This document shows, in pieces, positions 56,584 to 64,000 of a stretch of 64,000 nucleotides of DNA. The translations under genes and the position numbers were made by a program. The notes under the pieces were generated by a model. It searched no databases and was not told where the DNA came from. It saw only the letters and a list, made by a program, of their open reading frames with translations. Within the stretch, counting starts at the first letter, position 1. Every line of letters begins with the position of its first letter. Source of the stretch: Pseudoalteromonas luteoviolacea DSM 6061 (GTDB lineage Bacteria > Pseudomonadota > Gammaproteobacteria > Enterobacterales > Alteromonadaceae); assembly GCF_001625655.1 (NCBI RefSeq), contig NZ_AUYB01000100.1, forward strand, positions 1 through 64,000, read 5' to 3'.

Positions 56584-56750
56584 AAATAAAAAAAGCCCTT
56601 ATAGGGCTTTTTAGTTTCATATCAACCGTCACTGATATGAGCAATGTAATGTAGCAAGTATATGAGTACGTGAATAAACTGGGTCGAGTAGTTATTCACT
56701 GTTATGAAACAAAGCGCTATATGCGTATAATCAATAACTGCGTTTCATTG
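56584..56750 (-). ncRNA. RyhB-like Fur-controlled small RNA
   Basis: I predict a minus-strand RNA of about 165 nt. The promoter is TTGACA (56785-56780), a 17-bp spacer, then GATAAT (56762-56757). The -10 lies inside a Fur box with 15 of 19 matches. From the 5' end the RNA could form hairpin 1 (arms 56748-56742 and 56710-56704) and hairpin 2 (GUGAAUAA/UUAUUCAC, 56699-56670). An open region follows with ACAUUGCUCA (56647-56638), which matches the conserved core of RyhB. Then come hairpin 3 (56638-56619) and a terminator with seven T. In RyhB, the core pairs with mRNAs of iron-using proteins when iron is scarce. Confidence 0.78.
56588..56611 (-). terminator. Intrinsic terminator of the small RNA
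   Basis: On the minus strand AAAAGCCCT pairs with AGGGCTTTT over three bases (56611-56591), followed by a run of T. It lies in a gap between divergent genes, so no protein-coding transcript needs it; this first pointed to the small RNA. Confidence 0.85.
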
Positions 56751-56768
56751 AGAATGATTATCAATAAC
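56750..56768. promoter_or_regulatory. Strong Fur box in the small RNA promoter
   Basis: GAGAATGATTATCAATAAC matches the consensus GATAATGATAATCATTATC at 15 of 19 positions. It overlaps the -10 element of the small RNA promoter and lies about 50 bases before the divergent lipoprotein start, so Fur may block both. Confidence 0.75.
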
Positions 56769-56785
56769 TTTTAGCTTGCTGTCAA
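56757..56785 (-). promoter_or_regulatory. Consensus sigma-70 promoter of the small RNA
   Basis: The -35 TTGACA (56785-56780) is perfect, the spacer is 17 bases, and the -10 GATAAT (56762-56757) differs at one base. Transcription would start near 56750. Confidence 0.75.
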
Positions 56786-56818
56786 CTTTAAATGATAACT
56801 AATTGCATTATGGGTCAA

Positions 56819-57631
56819 ATGAGAAAACATATACTCACTTTAATTATGATATTCACATTGAGTGGCTGCCTCTATGAGACTATGTACAAAAATGCCGATC
56901 GGCTAGCACTAAATCGGTTAGAAGAACTGGTGGAATTGGATGCTGAACAAGAGCGGTACTTTTTAACTTCATTTGCCGACTTTCAAGTAATCCATCAAAA
57001 AGCCTATATGCCTGACTATGTGAGGTGGTTAACATCGCTAGAAGGGAATTGGCGCAGCCTTAGCCAATCCCAACTTAGGGAGCTAGGTACGGACATTCAG
57101 GAGCACTGGGCAAATTTATCTCAATCGATGAATGACCCTGTGACGAAGCTATTAGTGGATCTGAACGCGCAGCAAAAAGAAGAACTAATTGCCGCATTAA
57201 AAAAACGTGCAGAGGAAAGATCCAAAAACACAAGTAGACTTGAAAGGGCGCTAGAGCGATTTGAAGATATTTTAGGAGACCTTAGCGTACAGCAGCGAAA
57301 AATAGTCGAGAAGTATTTTGATGAAACTGAATACTATAGACAAGTTTGGCTTTTATATTCACAAAAGAGAATCAACAAAATAGAGTCTTTGCTTGCAAAC
57401 GATAAGGCTTTAACGGAGCAGGAGCGAAAATTGCTGGGAAGCTATATTTTCAATTCTATGCAACATGCCCCAAGCCATATTCTTCGTACAAGAGATCAAT
57501 GGGTTGAAAAACAACTCCAGCTGATGTTGGAGTTAAGAGAAACACTCACTTCCCAACAGCAAGAGCACGTTGATGAGTACTTTAAAAAGTGGCTGGGAGT
57601 TGTGAACGAGTTAATACAGACTAAGTTATGA
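56819..57631 (+). CDS. DUF6279-like lipoprotein
   Basis: The product has 270 residues from the ATG at 56819, where a lipoprotein signal begins (MRKHILTLIMIFTLSGC); the frame is open to 56792. The mature part is helical with NADRLALNRLEELVELDAEQ, which fits DUF6279 lipoproteins (a Y/NNADxL...LDxEQ start). The function is unknown. The gene is divergent to the small RNA and shares its Fur-box region, so it may be iron-controlled. There is no strong ribosome site. Confidence 0.72.
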   Translation: MRKHILTLIMIFTLSGCLYETMYKNADRLALNRLEELVELDAEQERYFLTSFADFQVIHQKAYMPDYVRWLTSLEGNWRSLSQSQLRELGTDIQEHWANLSQSMNDPVTKLLVDLNAQQKEELIAALKKRAEERSKNTSRLERALERFEDILGDLSVQQRKIVEKYFDETEYYRQVWLLYSQKRINKIESLLANDKALTEQERKLLGSYIFNSMQHAPSHILRTRDQWVEKQLQLMLELRETLTSQQQEHVDEYFKKWLGVVNELIQTKL

Positions 57632-57682
57632 GTAAGGGGTTAGCGATATGCAAACCGAGTTGTTACATTAGTGAGTCATAGA

Positions 57683-57717
57683 GTGGAATACCTTGAGTAT
57701 TGTTCAAGGTACTCCAC
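57683..57717. terminator. Long hairpin between convergent genes
   Basis: GTGGAATACCTTGA (57683-57696) pairs with TCAAGGTACTCCAC (57704-57717) with one mismatch over a 7-nt loop. It lies between the convergent DUF6279-like gene and the efflux operon and may end both transcripts. Confidence 0.65.
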
Positions 57718-57728
57718 TTATAAGTGCT

Positions 57729-58103
57729 TTAAAATGTATAACGCACAGTAACTGAGTGGTGGCCCTGATCTTTTATCTTAACAAGGACTTTGGCACCATC
57801 AGGAATGCTAATATTAGCCACCATTTTGTTGTCGCCTGCATGTTTGAATGTTGTGTCTGACTTTTCTCCGCTTGCAAGTACTGTGATGTTACCGGTTACT
57901 TTGTTAGTTGGGTAAGGTTTACCATGGTCACGTAAATAAAGCGTTGTAGCAGCATTTTCTCGTACAAGTTCAAACACCATTTCGTGTTCAATTTTGACTA
58001 CACCGCCATGAAGTGCCTTAGTACTTCCGTGAGCACTCGCACTAGATGAAAAAACGAATGTACCCAATGCCAGTAAAATGGTGAATATTATTGATGCTTT
58101 CAT
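57729..58103 (-). CDS. Small periplasmic protein at the end of the efflux operon
   Basis: This 124-residue protein has a signal peptide (cut near ASA-HG, residue 24). The mature protein is beta-rich and opens with a His-rich start (HGSTKALHGGVVKIEHE), and ends HHSVTVRYTF. His near both ends could bind a metal. It follows cusA by 67 bases in the same direction and is very likely part of the efflux operon. I do not recognise a named family. Confidence 0.72.
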   Translation of the reverse strand: MKASIIFTILLALGTFVFSSSASAHGSTKALHGGVVKIEHEMVFELVRENAATTLYLRDHGKPYPTNKVTGNITVLASGEKSDTTFKHAGDNKMVANISIPDGAKVLVKIKDQGHHSVTVRYTF

Positions 58104-58170
58104 ATTTTTTCTCTTAATTATTGTGTTGTTGCAGTAAGCTTTTAATAAAGGTGTTACTGCATTTACCTTT

Positions 58171-61100
58171 TTAAATTACATTGTTGGAGTTATCTTCTAG
58201 CCATTTTGCAGTTGGCTTTTTACCCATCGTCCAGAAAAGCAGTGGCGTTAATAAGATATCTAGCAAGGTGGAACTAACGAGACCAGAGAATATGACAATG
58301 GCCACAGGGTGTAATATTTCTTTACCCGGTTGGTCAGCAGCCCACAGCAAAGGGATAAGTGCAAATGCAGTAACCATTGATGTCATTAAAACTGGAGATA
58401 AACGCTCCTTTGAGCCGCGAATGATGAGCGATTTATTAAATGACTCTCCCTCAAATCGAATTAAATTTAGATAATGGCTAATTTTTAAAATGCCGTTTCG
58501 AGCGGCGATACCTGTCAGGGTGATGAATCCAACAACAGACGCGACGGATAGCGACGTAGAAGTTAACCACATCGCAATGACTGAGCCAATCAAGGACATT
58601 GGTAAACTGCACATAATAATACCGGCAAAGACGATGTCTTTGTAACGTAGGTAAAGCACTAAAAAAATTAGTGTAAACGACAAAGTTGAGAGTAATATAA
58701 GAAGACTCATCGCTTGCTCTTGTGCTAAAAACTGTCCTTCTATACTTACAAAACTGCCATCTGGTAATTGATGAGTATTAACAATTTTACGGACATTATT
58801 GAGTAGCTCCTTAACGTCCACATTTTCACTATTTGCATAGAGTACAAGTCTTCGTCGGCCATTCTCCTTTAATACCTGATTTGGACCATCGAGCAATTCG
58901 ATATCTGCAATATAAGAAATCGGTATTGCACCGGAGGGGGAGTTGATCAATGTATTAGCGAGGGCTCGAGGCGTGCGACTTTTATCATCTAATCGTAACA
59001 CCAGTTCGAATCGTTTCACGCCATTTATCACATCAGTAACATGTGTCCCTTCTGTCAGCATGTTTAACTGACGCAGCGCAGAGCCGGGAGTTAGGCCATA
59101 CTTTGCCAACTCTTCATACTTTATACGCACGCTTAGCTGCGGTATTAAAACTTGTTTTTCGATATTGATGTCTACCAAACCAGAAACAGCTTCAAGTTTT
59201 GTGCGAAGTTCTTCTGCACTGATCCGCAAAGCTTCAAGATCATCGCCAAATAGCTTGATTGCTAGCTGCGCCCTTACTCCGGATAGTAAATGGTCAAGTC
59301 GGTGAGAAATGGGTTGGCCAATGGCGACTTGTCCAGGTATGACCGCAAGTTTGTCGCGTATTTCTTTGAGCACTTCTTCTCTAGAGCGCGTTGAAGCAAC
59401 CAAATCAACATCCACTTCAGAGGAATGGACTCCCTCCGCGTGTTCATCCAGTTCAGCTCGACCTGTGCGCCTTCCGACTTGAGTTACTTCGGGGACAGTT
59501 AGCAACAAGGATTCAGCTAAATGACCCATCCTGTTTGATTCTTCTAAAGAGGTACCTGGCTCAAAAATAATCCCCAGCACTAAAGACCCCTCATTGAAGG
59601 CTGGCAAAAAGGCGCGAGGAAACTGGGTAATAGTCGCCGCAGATAACAAGGCAATGGCACCAATGGTGGCTATCAAGTATTTGGACTTTGGTAAAGCCCA
59701 CTCTATCCAAAGGCTTTGTAATAACTTGAGTTTTTTCACCAGCCAACTGTCACCTTGGTGGACTATTTTTGCATTGGGAAGAAGGTAGTAACAAAGTACG
59801 GGTGTAATAGTCATTGAAACTAGTAATGAGCCGAGAATTGCAATGATGTAAGCAAGCCCAAGTGGCGAGAATAGCCGTCCTTCGATACCCGGCAGAGCAA
59901 AAAGAGGCAGAAACACCAAAATCACAATTGCAGTTGCGTAGACAATTCCAGAGCGTACTTCGATGCTTGCTTGCCAAATTACACTAAACACAGGCTTGGG
60001 TAGCTGTAGAAGTGCATTTTGCTTTAGACGCCGGAGAATATTTTCAACATCGACGACTGAGTCATCAACGAGTTCTCCAATTGCGATTGCCAAGCCGCCC
60101 AAAGTCATTACATTGATACTCTGACCCAACCACTGAAAGGTGAGGACAGTAACGGCCAGGGACAGCGGAATTGCAAACAGCGAAATTATCGTGGTCTTTA
60201 TGGAAAATAAAAATAAAAACAATACGATAGTAACCATAATGGCACCATCTCGCAGCGCTTCAGTAACATTGTCAATGGACGACTGAATAAAATCAGCTTG
60301 TCGAAATAGAACTTGCGGAGGAGCTAGGCCTTTTGGCAGCCCTGTTTTTAATTCTGCAAGTGCGGCTTCTATCTTTTGTGTAAGTTGAATGGTGTCGGCA
60401 TTAGGTTGTTTCTGCACATTGATAACAACGGCTGGGCGGCCATTGAACCCGCCATCTCCGCGCTTTTCAGCAGCGGAATAACTTACAGAGGCAACTTCTG
60501 ATAGCAGAACCGGACGTGCATCTTGCCACCCAATTGCCAAGTTCTTTAGGTGGTTAATATCTAGAGTGCGCCCTAGGTGGCGGACCAAGTACTCTTGATT
60601 ATTAAGGTCAATAAATCCACCACCAAAGTTCGCAGCAAAACTCTCTAGCGCGCTGTGTAGCTGACTCAAAGAAATGTTTAGTTGGCGCATACGCATAGTG
60701 TCTGGGGATACTCTGAGCTGACGAACTTCTCCACCTATAGGAATGACTTGAGACACACCAGCTATAGAGAGCAACCTAGGCCTCAATACAAAGTCGGCAT
60801 ATTCGCGTGCTTCCATAGCGTCAAGGCTGTGTTGTTGATCAATGGGAAGTGCAATTAGCATCACTTCACCCATGATGGATGATACGGGTCCCATAACAGG
60901 TGATATCCCACTCGGTAGTTGCTCAGGTGCTAAATCCAGTCGCTCTGACACTAGTTGCCGATTGCGATATATATCTGTGTCCCACTCGAATTCAATATAA
61001 ACAATGGATAGACCAACACCTGATGTCGAACGAATTCTCGTTACGCCAGTGATACCATTGAGTAGGTTTTCCAGAGGGAAAGTCACTAATTGTTCTACTT

Positions 61101-61278
61101 CTTCTGGAGCCATACCGCCAGCTTCAGTCAAAACAGTTACAACCGGTTTGTTCAGGTTGGGAAAGACATCAACTGGTAGTTTTTGACCATGAATGATGCC
61201 ATATGCCATCATTCCAAATGCGAGAATCAGAACTACCAAACGATGCTTTAAGCTTGATTTTACTAATAAATTAAACAT
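58171..61278 (-). CDS. CusA/CzcA-type heavy-metal RND efflux pump
   Basis: The inner-membrane pump has 1035 residues, 12 transmembrane helices and two large periplasmic loops. The N-terminal helix starts with [15 protein letters not shown]. The proton-relay segment in helix 4 is [13 protein letters not shown] (near residue 403), the HME-RND pattern. It exports a metal ion such as Cu+, Ag+, Zn2+, Co2+ or Cd2+ with its adaptor. The gene is seven bases after the adaptor. No outer-membrane channel (CusC/TolC) lies in the window, so an unlinked TolC is probable. Confidence 0.9.
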   Translation of the reverse strand: MFNLLVKSSLKHRLVVLILAFGMMAYGIIHGQKLPVDVFPNLNKPVVTVLTEAGGMAPEEVEQLVTFPLENLLNGITGVTRIRSTSGVGLSIVYIEFEWDTDIYRNRQLVSERLDLAPEQLPSGISPVMGPVSSIMGEVMLIALPIDQQHSLDAMEAREYADFVLRPRLLSIAGVSQVIPIGGEVRQLRVSPDTMRMRQLNISLSQLHSALESFAANFGGGFIDLNNQEYLVRHLGRTLDINHLKNLAIGWQDARPVLLSEVASVSYSAAEKRGDGGFNGRPAVVINVQKQPNADTIQLTQKIEAALAELKTGLPKGLAPPQVLFRQADFIQSSIDNVTEALRDGAIMVTIVLFLFLFSIKTTIISLFAIPLSLAVTVLTFQWLGQSINVMTLGGLAIAIGELVDDSVVDVENILRRLKQNALLQLPKPVFSVIWQASIEVRSGIVYATAIVILVFLPLFALPGIEGRLFSPLGLAYIIAILGSLLVSMTITPVLCYYLLPNAKIVHQGDSWLVKKLKLLQSLWIEWALPKSKYLIATIGAIALLSAATITQFPRAFLPAFNEGSLVLGIIFEPGTSLEESNRMGHLAESLLLTVPEVTQVGRRTGRAELDEHAEGVHSSEVDVDLVASTRSREEVLKEIRDKLAVIPGQVAIGQPISHRLDHLLSGVRAQLAIKLFGDDLEALRISAEELRTKLEAVSGLVDINIEKQVLIPQLSVRIKYEELAKYGLTPGSALRQLNMLTEGTHVTDVINGVKRFELVLRLDDKSRTPRALANTLINSPSGAIPISYIADIELLDGPNQVLKENGRRRLVLYANSENVDVKELLNNVRKIVNTHQLPDGSFVSIEGQFLAQEQAMSLLILLSTLSFTLIFLVLYLRYKDIVFAGIIMCSLPMSLIGSVIAMWLTSTSLSVASVVGFITLTGIAARNGILKISHYLNLIRFEGESFNKSLIIRGSKERLSPVLMTSMVTAFALIPLLWAADQPGKEILHPVAIVIFSGLVSSTLLDILLTPLLFWTMGKKPTAKWLEDNSNNVI

Positions 61279-61285
61279 TGATTGC

Positions 61286-62401
61286 CTATCTCACTTGATT
61301 CAAAAGCGACGCACCTTCAATGACAACTCGGTTGTCTGCGCCCAACCCACTAGTAATAAGTACAAACCCTGGTTGTAGAGGCTCATACTGAATTAACTGT
61401 GGTAAAAAACGCTCTGCAGAAAGCTTAATCCAGACTTGCGGGAGATTATTTCTACTGAGTACAATTGCATCGGCAGGTAAGACTATACCTTTGTGTTGCT
61501 CATTGACCTGCACCCGTAGTGAGATGTTTTGGTTTATAAACAGGCCGGAATTTTCAGTGTTATCAGCCAATTCAAAATTCATGTGTATTAGGCCGTTGAC
61601 TTGTCTTGGAGCATGACCAATATAATTAAGTGATACGTTAGGGCTTTGTACAACTTTGGCCGTAACTAACTGGCTAGATAATTGGGTGTCACTTGTACTG
61701 GCTTCGATTAAAAGTTGTTTGTTAGAGATAATTTCAAATATAGGCTCTCCAGCTTCAACCCATTGGCCTCTAGATGCATCACGATTGATGAGCATGCCAG
61801 AAATTGGTGCAACCAAATATTCAGGTCTTTCAAGCCCCTGTTGCAGGGTTTTTGCTTGTTGTTCAAGGCTAAGTAACTCTGTTTCTAGTTGCTCTAATGT
61901 CTGTTTAGAGGCTAAATCGCCAAGTGTTTTTAAGCGCGCAACATCTCGCTGAGTTTGAGCAATTCGATTTCTAATAGCGATTAATTCACTAGTTTGGCTT
62001 GCAAGCTCGTATGCCGTATCTTGGTATCGGATCAGCCCAAGAATATCGCCTGCTTTTACTTTACTGCCACTTGGTCTAATGCCGGCTGAAGGCGCATCCA
62101 GTCGACCATCACTACTCGACTGGATTTTCGCATATCCATCTGGATGAGGCTTAACCACAGCATCCAACTGTGTATGTCTTGGTGCGCTAGTCTCTGTAGC
62201 AAACAGCGTTGTGATACTAAGAAGTGCCTGATGCTTCATAGTTAAAACGACGGACCCATCTGACTGACGCCCCAAAGTGTCGATTGCCTTGTTTGATGAT
62301 TGCTCAAGGTGTTCGCCATTTGGCCCGTGCGCGCCAGGAGAAGCGATAGTGTAGAGCGAGCAAATACATAATGACAATGCAAGAAAGTTTCTTAATTTCA
62401 T
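61286..62401 (-). CDS. Efflux RND periplasmic adaptor (CusB/CzcB-like)
   Basis: From the ATG at 62401 the product has 371 residues: a signal peptide ([20 protein letters not shown]), then [13 protein letters not shown], a barrel-sandwich/lipoyl part ([13 protein letters not shown]), a coiled-coil hairpin (about 150-195) and beta-barrel parts. It bridges the pump and the outer-membrane channel. The start is chosen because a GGGGGC ribosome site precedes it and it overlaps the previous stop (ATGA), which means translational coupling; the frame is open to 62479. Confidence 0.86.
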   Translation of the reverse strand: MKLRNFLALSLCICSLYTIASPGAHGPNGEHLEQSSNKAIDTLGRQSDGSVVLTMKHQALLSITTLFATETSAPRHTQLDAVVKPHPDGYAKIQSSSDGRLDAPSAGIRPSGSKVKAGDILGLIRYQDTAYELASQTSELIAIRNRIAQTQRDVARLKTLGDLASKQTLEQLETELLSLEQQAKTLQQGLERPEYLVAPISGMLINRDASRGQWVEAGEPIFEIISNKQLLIEASTSDTQLSSQLVTAKVVQSPNVSLNYIGHAPRQVNGLIHMNFELADNTENSGLFINQNISLRVQVNEQHKGIVLPADAIVLSRNNLPQVWIKLSAERFLPQLIQYEPLQPGFVLITSGLGADNRVVIEGASLLNQVR

Positions 62402-62997
62402 GCTTTTGCCCCCTTTGTCTGGCGCCCAAACAGAAGTCCACCAACGAAAACCAAAATGCATACAACGACTATCCACCATCGAAATTTATGGTGGTGTCCA
62501 TCACCATGGCTGAGGTCGCTAAGAGGCTTAGCAATAATTTCTAAGTTCGCAGTTAATAAATCACCGCTGCTTTCGGTCAAAACCGTTAGCATGATTTCAT
62601 GTGAACCAACCTGGGACAACAGTGTTAGCATGGTCTCACTGGTTAATATGTAGGCGTTCAATTGCTCTGAGTAATGAGCGTTCGCGGATAAATTGCCTAC
62701 TTCCAATTCAATAGAAGCATCAGAGACAGGTACATTTGTTTTAAAGTCATGGAGATAAATAACCAGTTGGTGCTCTATAAGCTCCCCAACAAGTTCAAAG
62801 AATTCTGTCACGCTTTCAAACTTGGGATAGCTTGATTTACCCTGTTCACGCTGAGTATCCAAGTGCTCTCCGTTTGGTCCGTGGGCACCAGGAGAGGCGT
62901 ATGAACTAAACGAAAAATAAAAAGTTGTAAGTACAATAAGCAATACACAGCCTATTGTTCGCTGCATAGTTCGCAGCTTTAGTAAATTGAAGTACAT
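62398..62997 (-). CDS. Efflux operon accessory protein with a C-terminal anchor
   Basis: This 199-residue protein has a signal peptide whose mature start is [14 protein letters not shown], almost the same as in the adaptor gene that follows. An immunoglobulin-like middle part comes next (VSDASIELEVGNL..., EIMLTVLTESSGDLL), then a His patch (HGDGHHHKF) and one C-terminal transmembrane helix. It may pass metal to the adaptor. The ribosome site GGA lies six bases before the ATG. No established family is recognised. Confidence 0.75.
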   Translation of the reverse strand: MYFNLLKLRTMQRTIGCVLLIVLTTFYFSFSSYASPGAHGPNGEHLDTQREQGKSSYPKFESVTEFFELVGELIEHQLVIYLHDFKTNVPVSDASIELEVGNLSANAHYSEQLNAYILTSETMLTLLSQVGSHEIMLTVLTESSGDLLTANLEIIAKPLSDLSHGDGHHHKFRWWIVVVCILVFVGGLLFGRQTKGAKA

Positions 62998-63068
62998 AAT
63001 TAATCCAAAAAAACATTAAAACTGGCCACGCACAAAGGTGCATTGGCAAATAAGAAAGTTAGTTTGAA

Positions 63069-63419
63069 TTACGCCCTAGGAGGTGGAGTGCTGTGTTTTA
63101 AAAAAGGTGGAGACCAATTAGCTGACAGCAAAATCACTGGTCCGGATGGTTTAATAGCAGGTTCTCTAAGCGGAGAAACTTCAACAATGGCAGTAATACA
63201 GCACTCAAGGTCCTGGTTTATGTGCTCAATTGCATCTTTAGAGAAAGAAAGAGTGAAGTTGGTTTCATCATCATGATCGTGGCTGTGTGGCTGACCGATT
63301 TCATGAAGTAGGCTATGACTATCGCCCTGTGACTTATGTTCCCCATCATAAGCAACGCTTCCGAATACCTGAGTACTCAGAATGCATAGCATTATAAATA
63401 TGATAGAGAATTGACGCAT
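63069..63419 (-). CDS. Small His-rich exported protein at the head of the efflux operon
   Basis: This product has 116 residues from the ATG at 63419; an open frame extends to a GTG at 63458. A signal peptide (MRQFSIIFIMLCILSTQVFG) is followed by a His/Asp patch (HSLLHEIGQPHSHDHDDE) and a Cys-Cys pair (LECCITAIVEV). The His patch can bind Zn or Cu. It precedes the accessory gene by about 70 bases in the same direction. Small proteins with such patches are common in Czc/Cus operons. Confidence 0.65.
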   Translation of the reverse strand: MRQFSIIFIMLCILSTQVFGSVAYDGEHKSQGDSHSLLHEIGQPHSHDHDDETNFTLSFSKDAIEHINQDLECCITAIVEVSPLREPAIKPSGPVILLSANWSPPFLKHSTPPPRA

Positions 63420-63595
63420 TTGACGACTAATAAAATAAAATTTTCTTGATGCTATCACCGATTTTATTCCACCTCAATTGTTTTAGTGGAATTTTCAGAA
63501 GGAGTTTCAGTAACACATTGTCATGTGTTTTTTGTGAGCTTTGTTGTAACCCCTCCTTATTTCTAAAAGCCATTTGACTGTTTTAAAATGCTAAC

Positions 63596-63614
63596 GGGGA
63601 GGGCTGTGCCCCCC
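63596..63614 (-). terminator. Hairpin after the flavin-reductase-like gene
   Basis: On the minus strand GGGGGGC pairs with the downstream GCCCTCCC part over three bases, with one wobble. It follows the partial gene at the window edge and may end its transcript; the tail is only weakly T-rich. Confidence 0.45.
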
Positions 63615-63618
63615 AAAC

Positions 63619-64000
63619 CTACTGTTTAACAGATACTTGTTTGTCAGGTTTGGCATATTCGAGTCGCGCTAGCTTATGTGTTGTATGATAACAATCTAAC
63701 CCTGAAACTGCGACGGTGTCTAGCCGCTCAATATTAATATAACCGTCTTCGTTGACTGCACCACTAGGCACCTCTACGTGCACAATCTCACCGATAACCA
63801 ACACAGTTTTATTCAATTCAATTGTTCGATACTCGCGCAGCTTTAAACCAATTTTTACCTGACTTTGTGCAACAAACGGGGCGTCAAAATCATCGTGATA
63901 ATAAGGCTCCAAACCTGTTTCTTTAAACTCGGATTGGTTCTCTTCGTATCTAGCTGACGTTTGATGAGCTTCCTTCCAAATTAGCGAGTTAACATGATTT
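63619..64000 (-). CDS. Flavin reductase family protein, C-terminal part (cut by the window end)
   Basis: The frame is open from 63619 to the window edge, so only the C-terminal 126 or so residues are seen; the TTG at 63912 is inside the gene. The segments NSLIWKEAHQTSARYEENQSEF... and APFVAQSQVKIGLKL fit the FMN-binding split-barrel flavin reductases, as does LNKTVLVIGEIVHVEVP. It would bind FMN and act in the cytoplasm with NAD(P)H. The N-terminus lies outside the window. Confidence 0.8.
   Translation of the reverse strand, partial: NHVNSLIWKEAHQTSARYEENQSEFKETGLEPYYHDDFDAPFVAQSQVKIGLKLREYRTIELNKTVLVIGEIVHVEVPSGAVNEDGYINIERLDTVAVSGLDCYHTTHKLARLEYAKPDKQVSVKQ

Noticed and set aside
56584..56750. 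Reading the hairpin in this gap as a terminator of the Sel1 or DUF6279-like gene
   Set aside because: Both genes point away from the gap, so neither transcript would reach it; the small RNA model explains it.

Overview
This 64 kb window looks like a chromosomal segment from a marine gammaproteobacterium, most likely Pseudoalteromonas or a close relative. The DNA is visibly AT-rich. It carries three TonB-dependent receptors, adjacent secreted M4 and M28 peptidases with C-terminal PPC domains (a pairing known from marine Alteromonadales), a RegB/RegA-type two-component pair and Fur/Zur-type regulatory sites. I saw no phage genes, insertion sequences, CRISPR arrays, rRNA or tRNA.

Layout. 1-8400: a cupin protein, threonine aldolase, small secreted and lipoprotein genes, an outer-membrane barrel, an aspartate/glutamate racemase and a secreted phospholipase C-like enzyme. 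8600-15300: a trehalose-use locus of TonB receptor, LacI-type regulator, MFS transporter and GH37 trehalase, with two identical 14-bp palindromes in front of the receptor and the transporter. 15300-16770: a His-rich AztD-like lipoprotein behind Zur-like boxes. 17400-20900: two tandem paralogous WD40-like lipoproteins followed by a membrane-anchored NERD-like protein. 21000-24800: a cation diffusion facilitator with an unusual metal-site residue and a large hybrid histidine kinase. 24850-27600: an iron and oxidative-stress block of bfd, two bacterioferritin subunits, a helical orf and Mn-sodA, with Fur-box candidates. 27700-34000: thymidine kinase, RlmF, signalling and TPR-sulfotransferase genes. 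34000-48300: a large TonB receptor, a LETM1-like small protein, two peptidases, a KAS III enzyme, the RegBA-like pair, small membrane proteins and a third TonB receptor. 48700-52500: the secreted protease pair. 52600-56500: a dicarboxylate transporter, coniferyl-aldehyde-type dehydrogenase and a Sel1 protein. 56590-57630: a putative RyhB-type small RNA divergent to a DUF6279-like lipoprotein. 57700-63460: a CusBA-type heavy-metal efflux operon with small His-rich accessory proteins. The window ends inside a flavin-reductase-like gene.

The main discovery candidate is the small RNA on the minus strand at about 56750-56584. It has a consensus promoter whose -10 lies inside a strong Fur box. It carries a 10-nt match to the conserved RyhB core, lying between predicted hairpins. 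It ends in a canonical intrinsic terminator placed in a gap between divergent genes, where no protein gene needs one. Together with the bfd/bfr/sodA block, this suggests a complete local view of iron-sparing control.

The calls rest on reading motifs and translated sequence. No alignment or database search was run, so family names are recognition-based and exact starts are judged from ribosome-binding sites and signal peptides.
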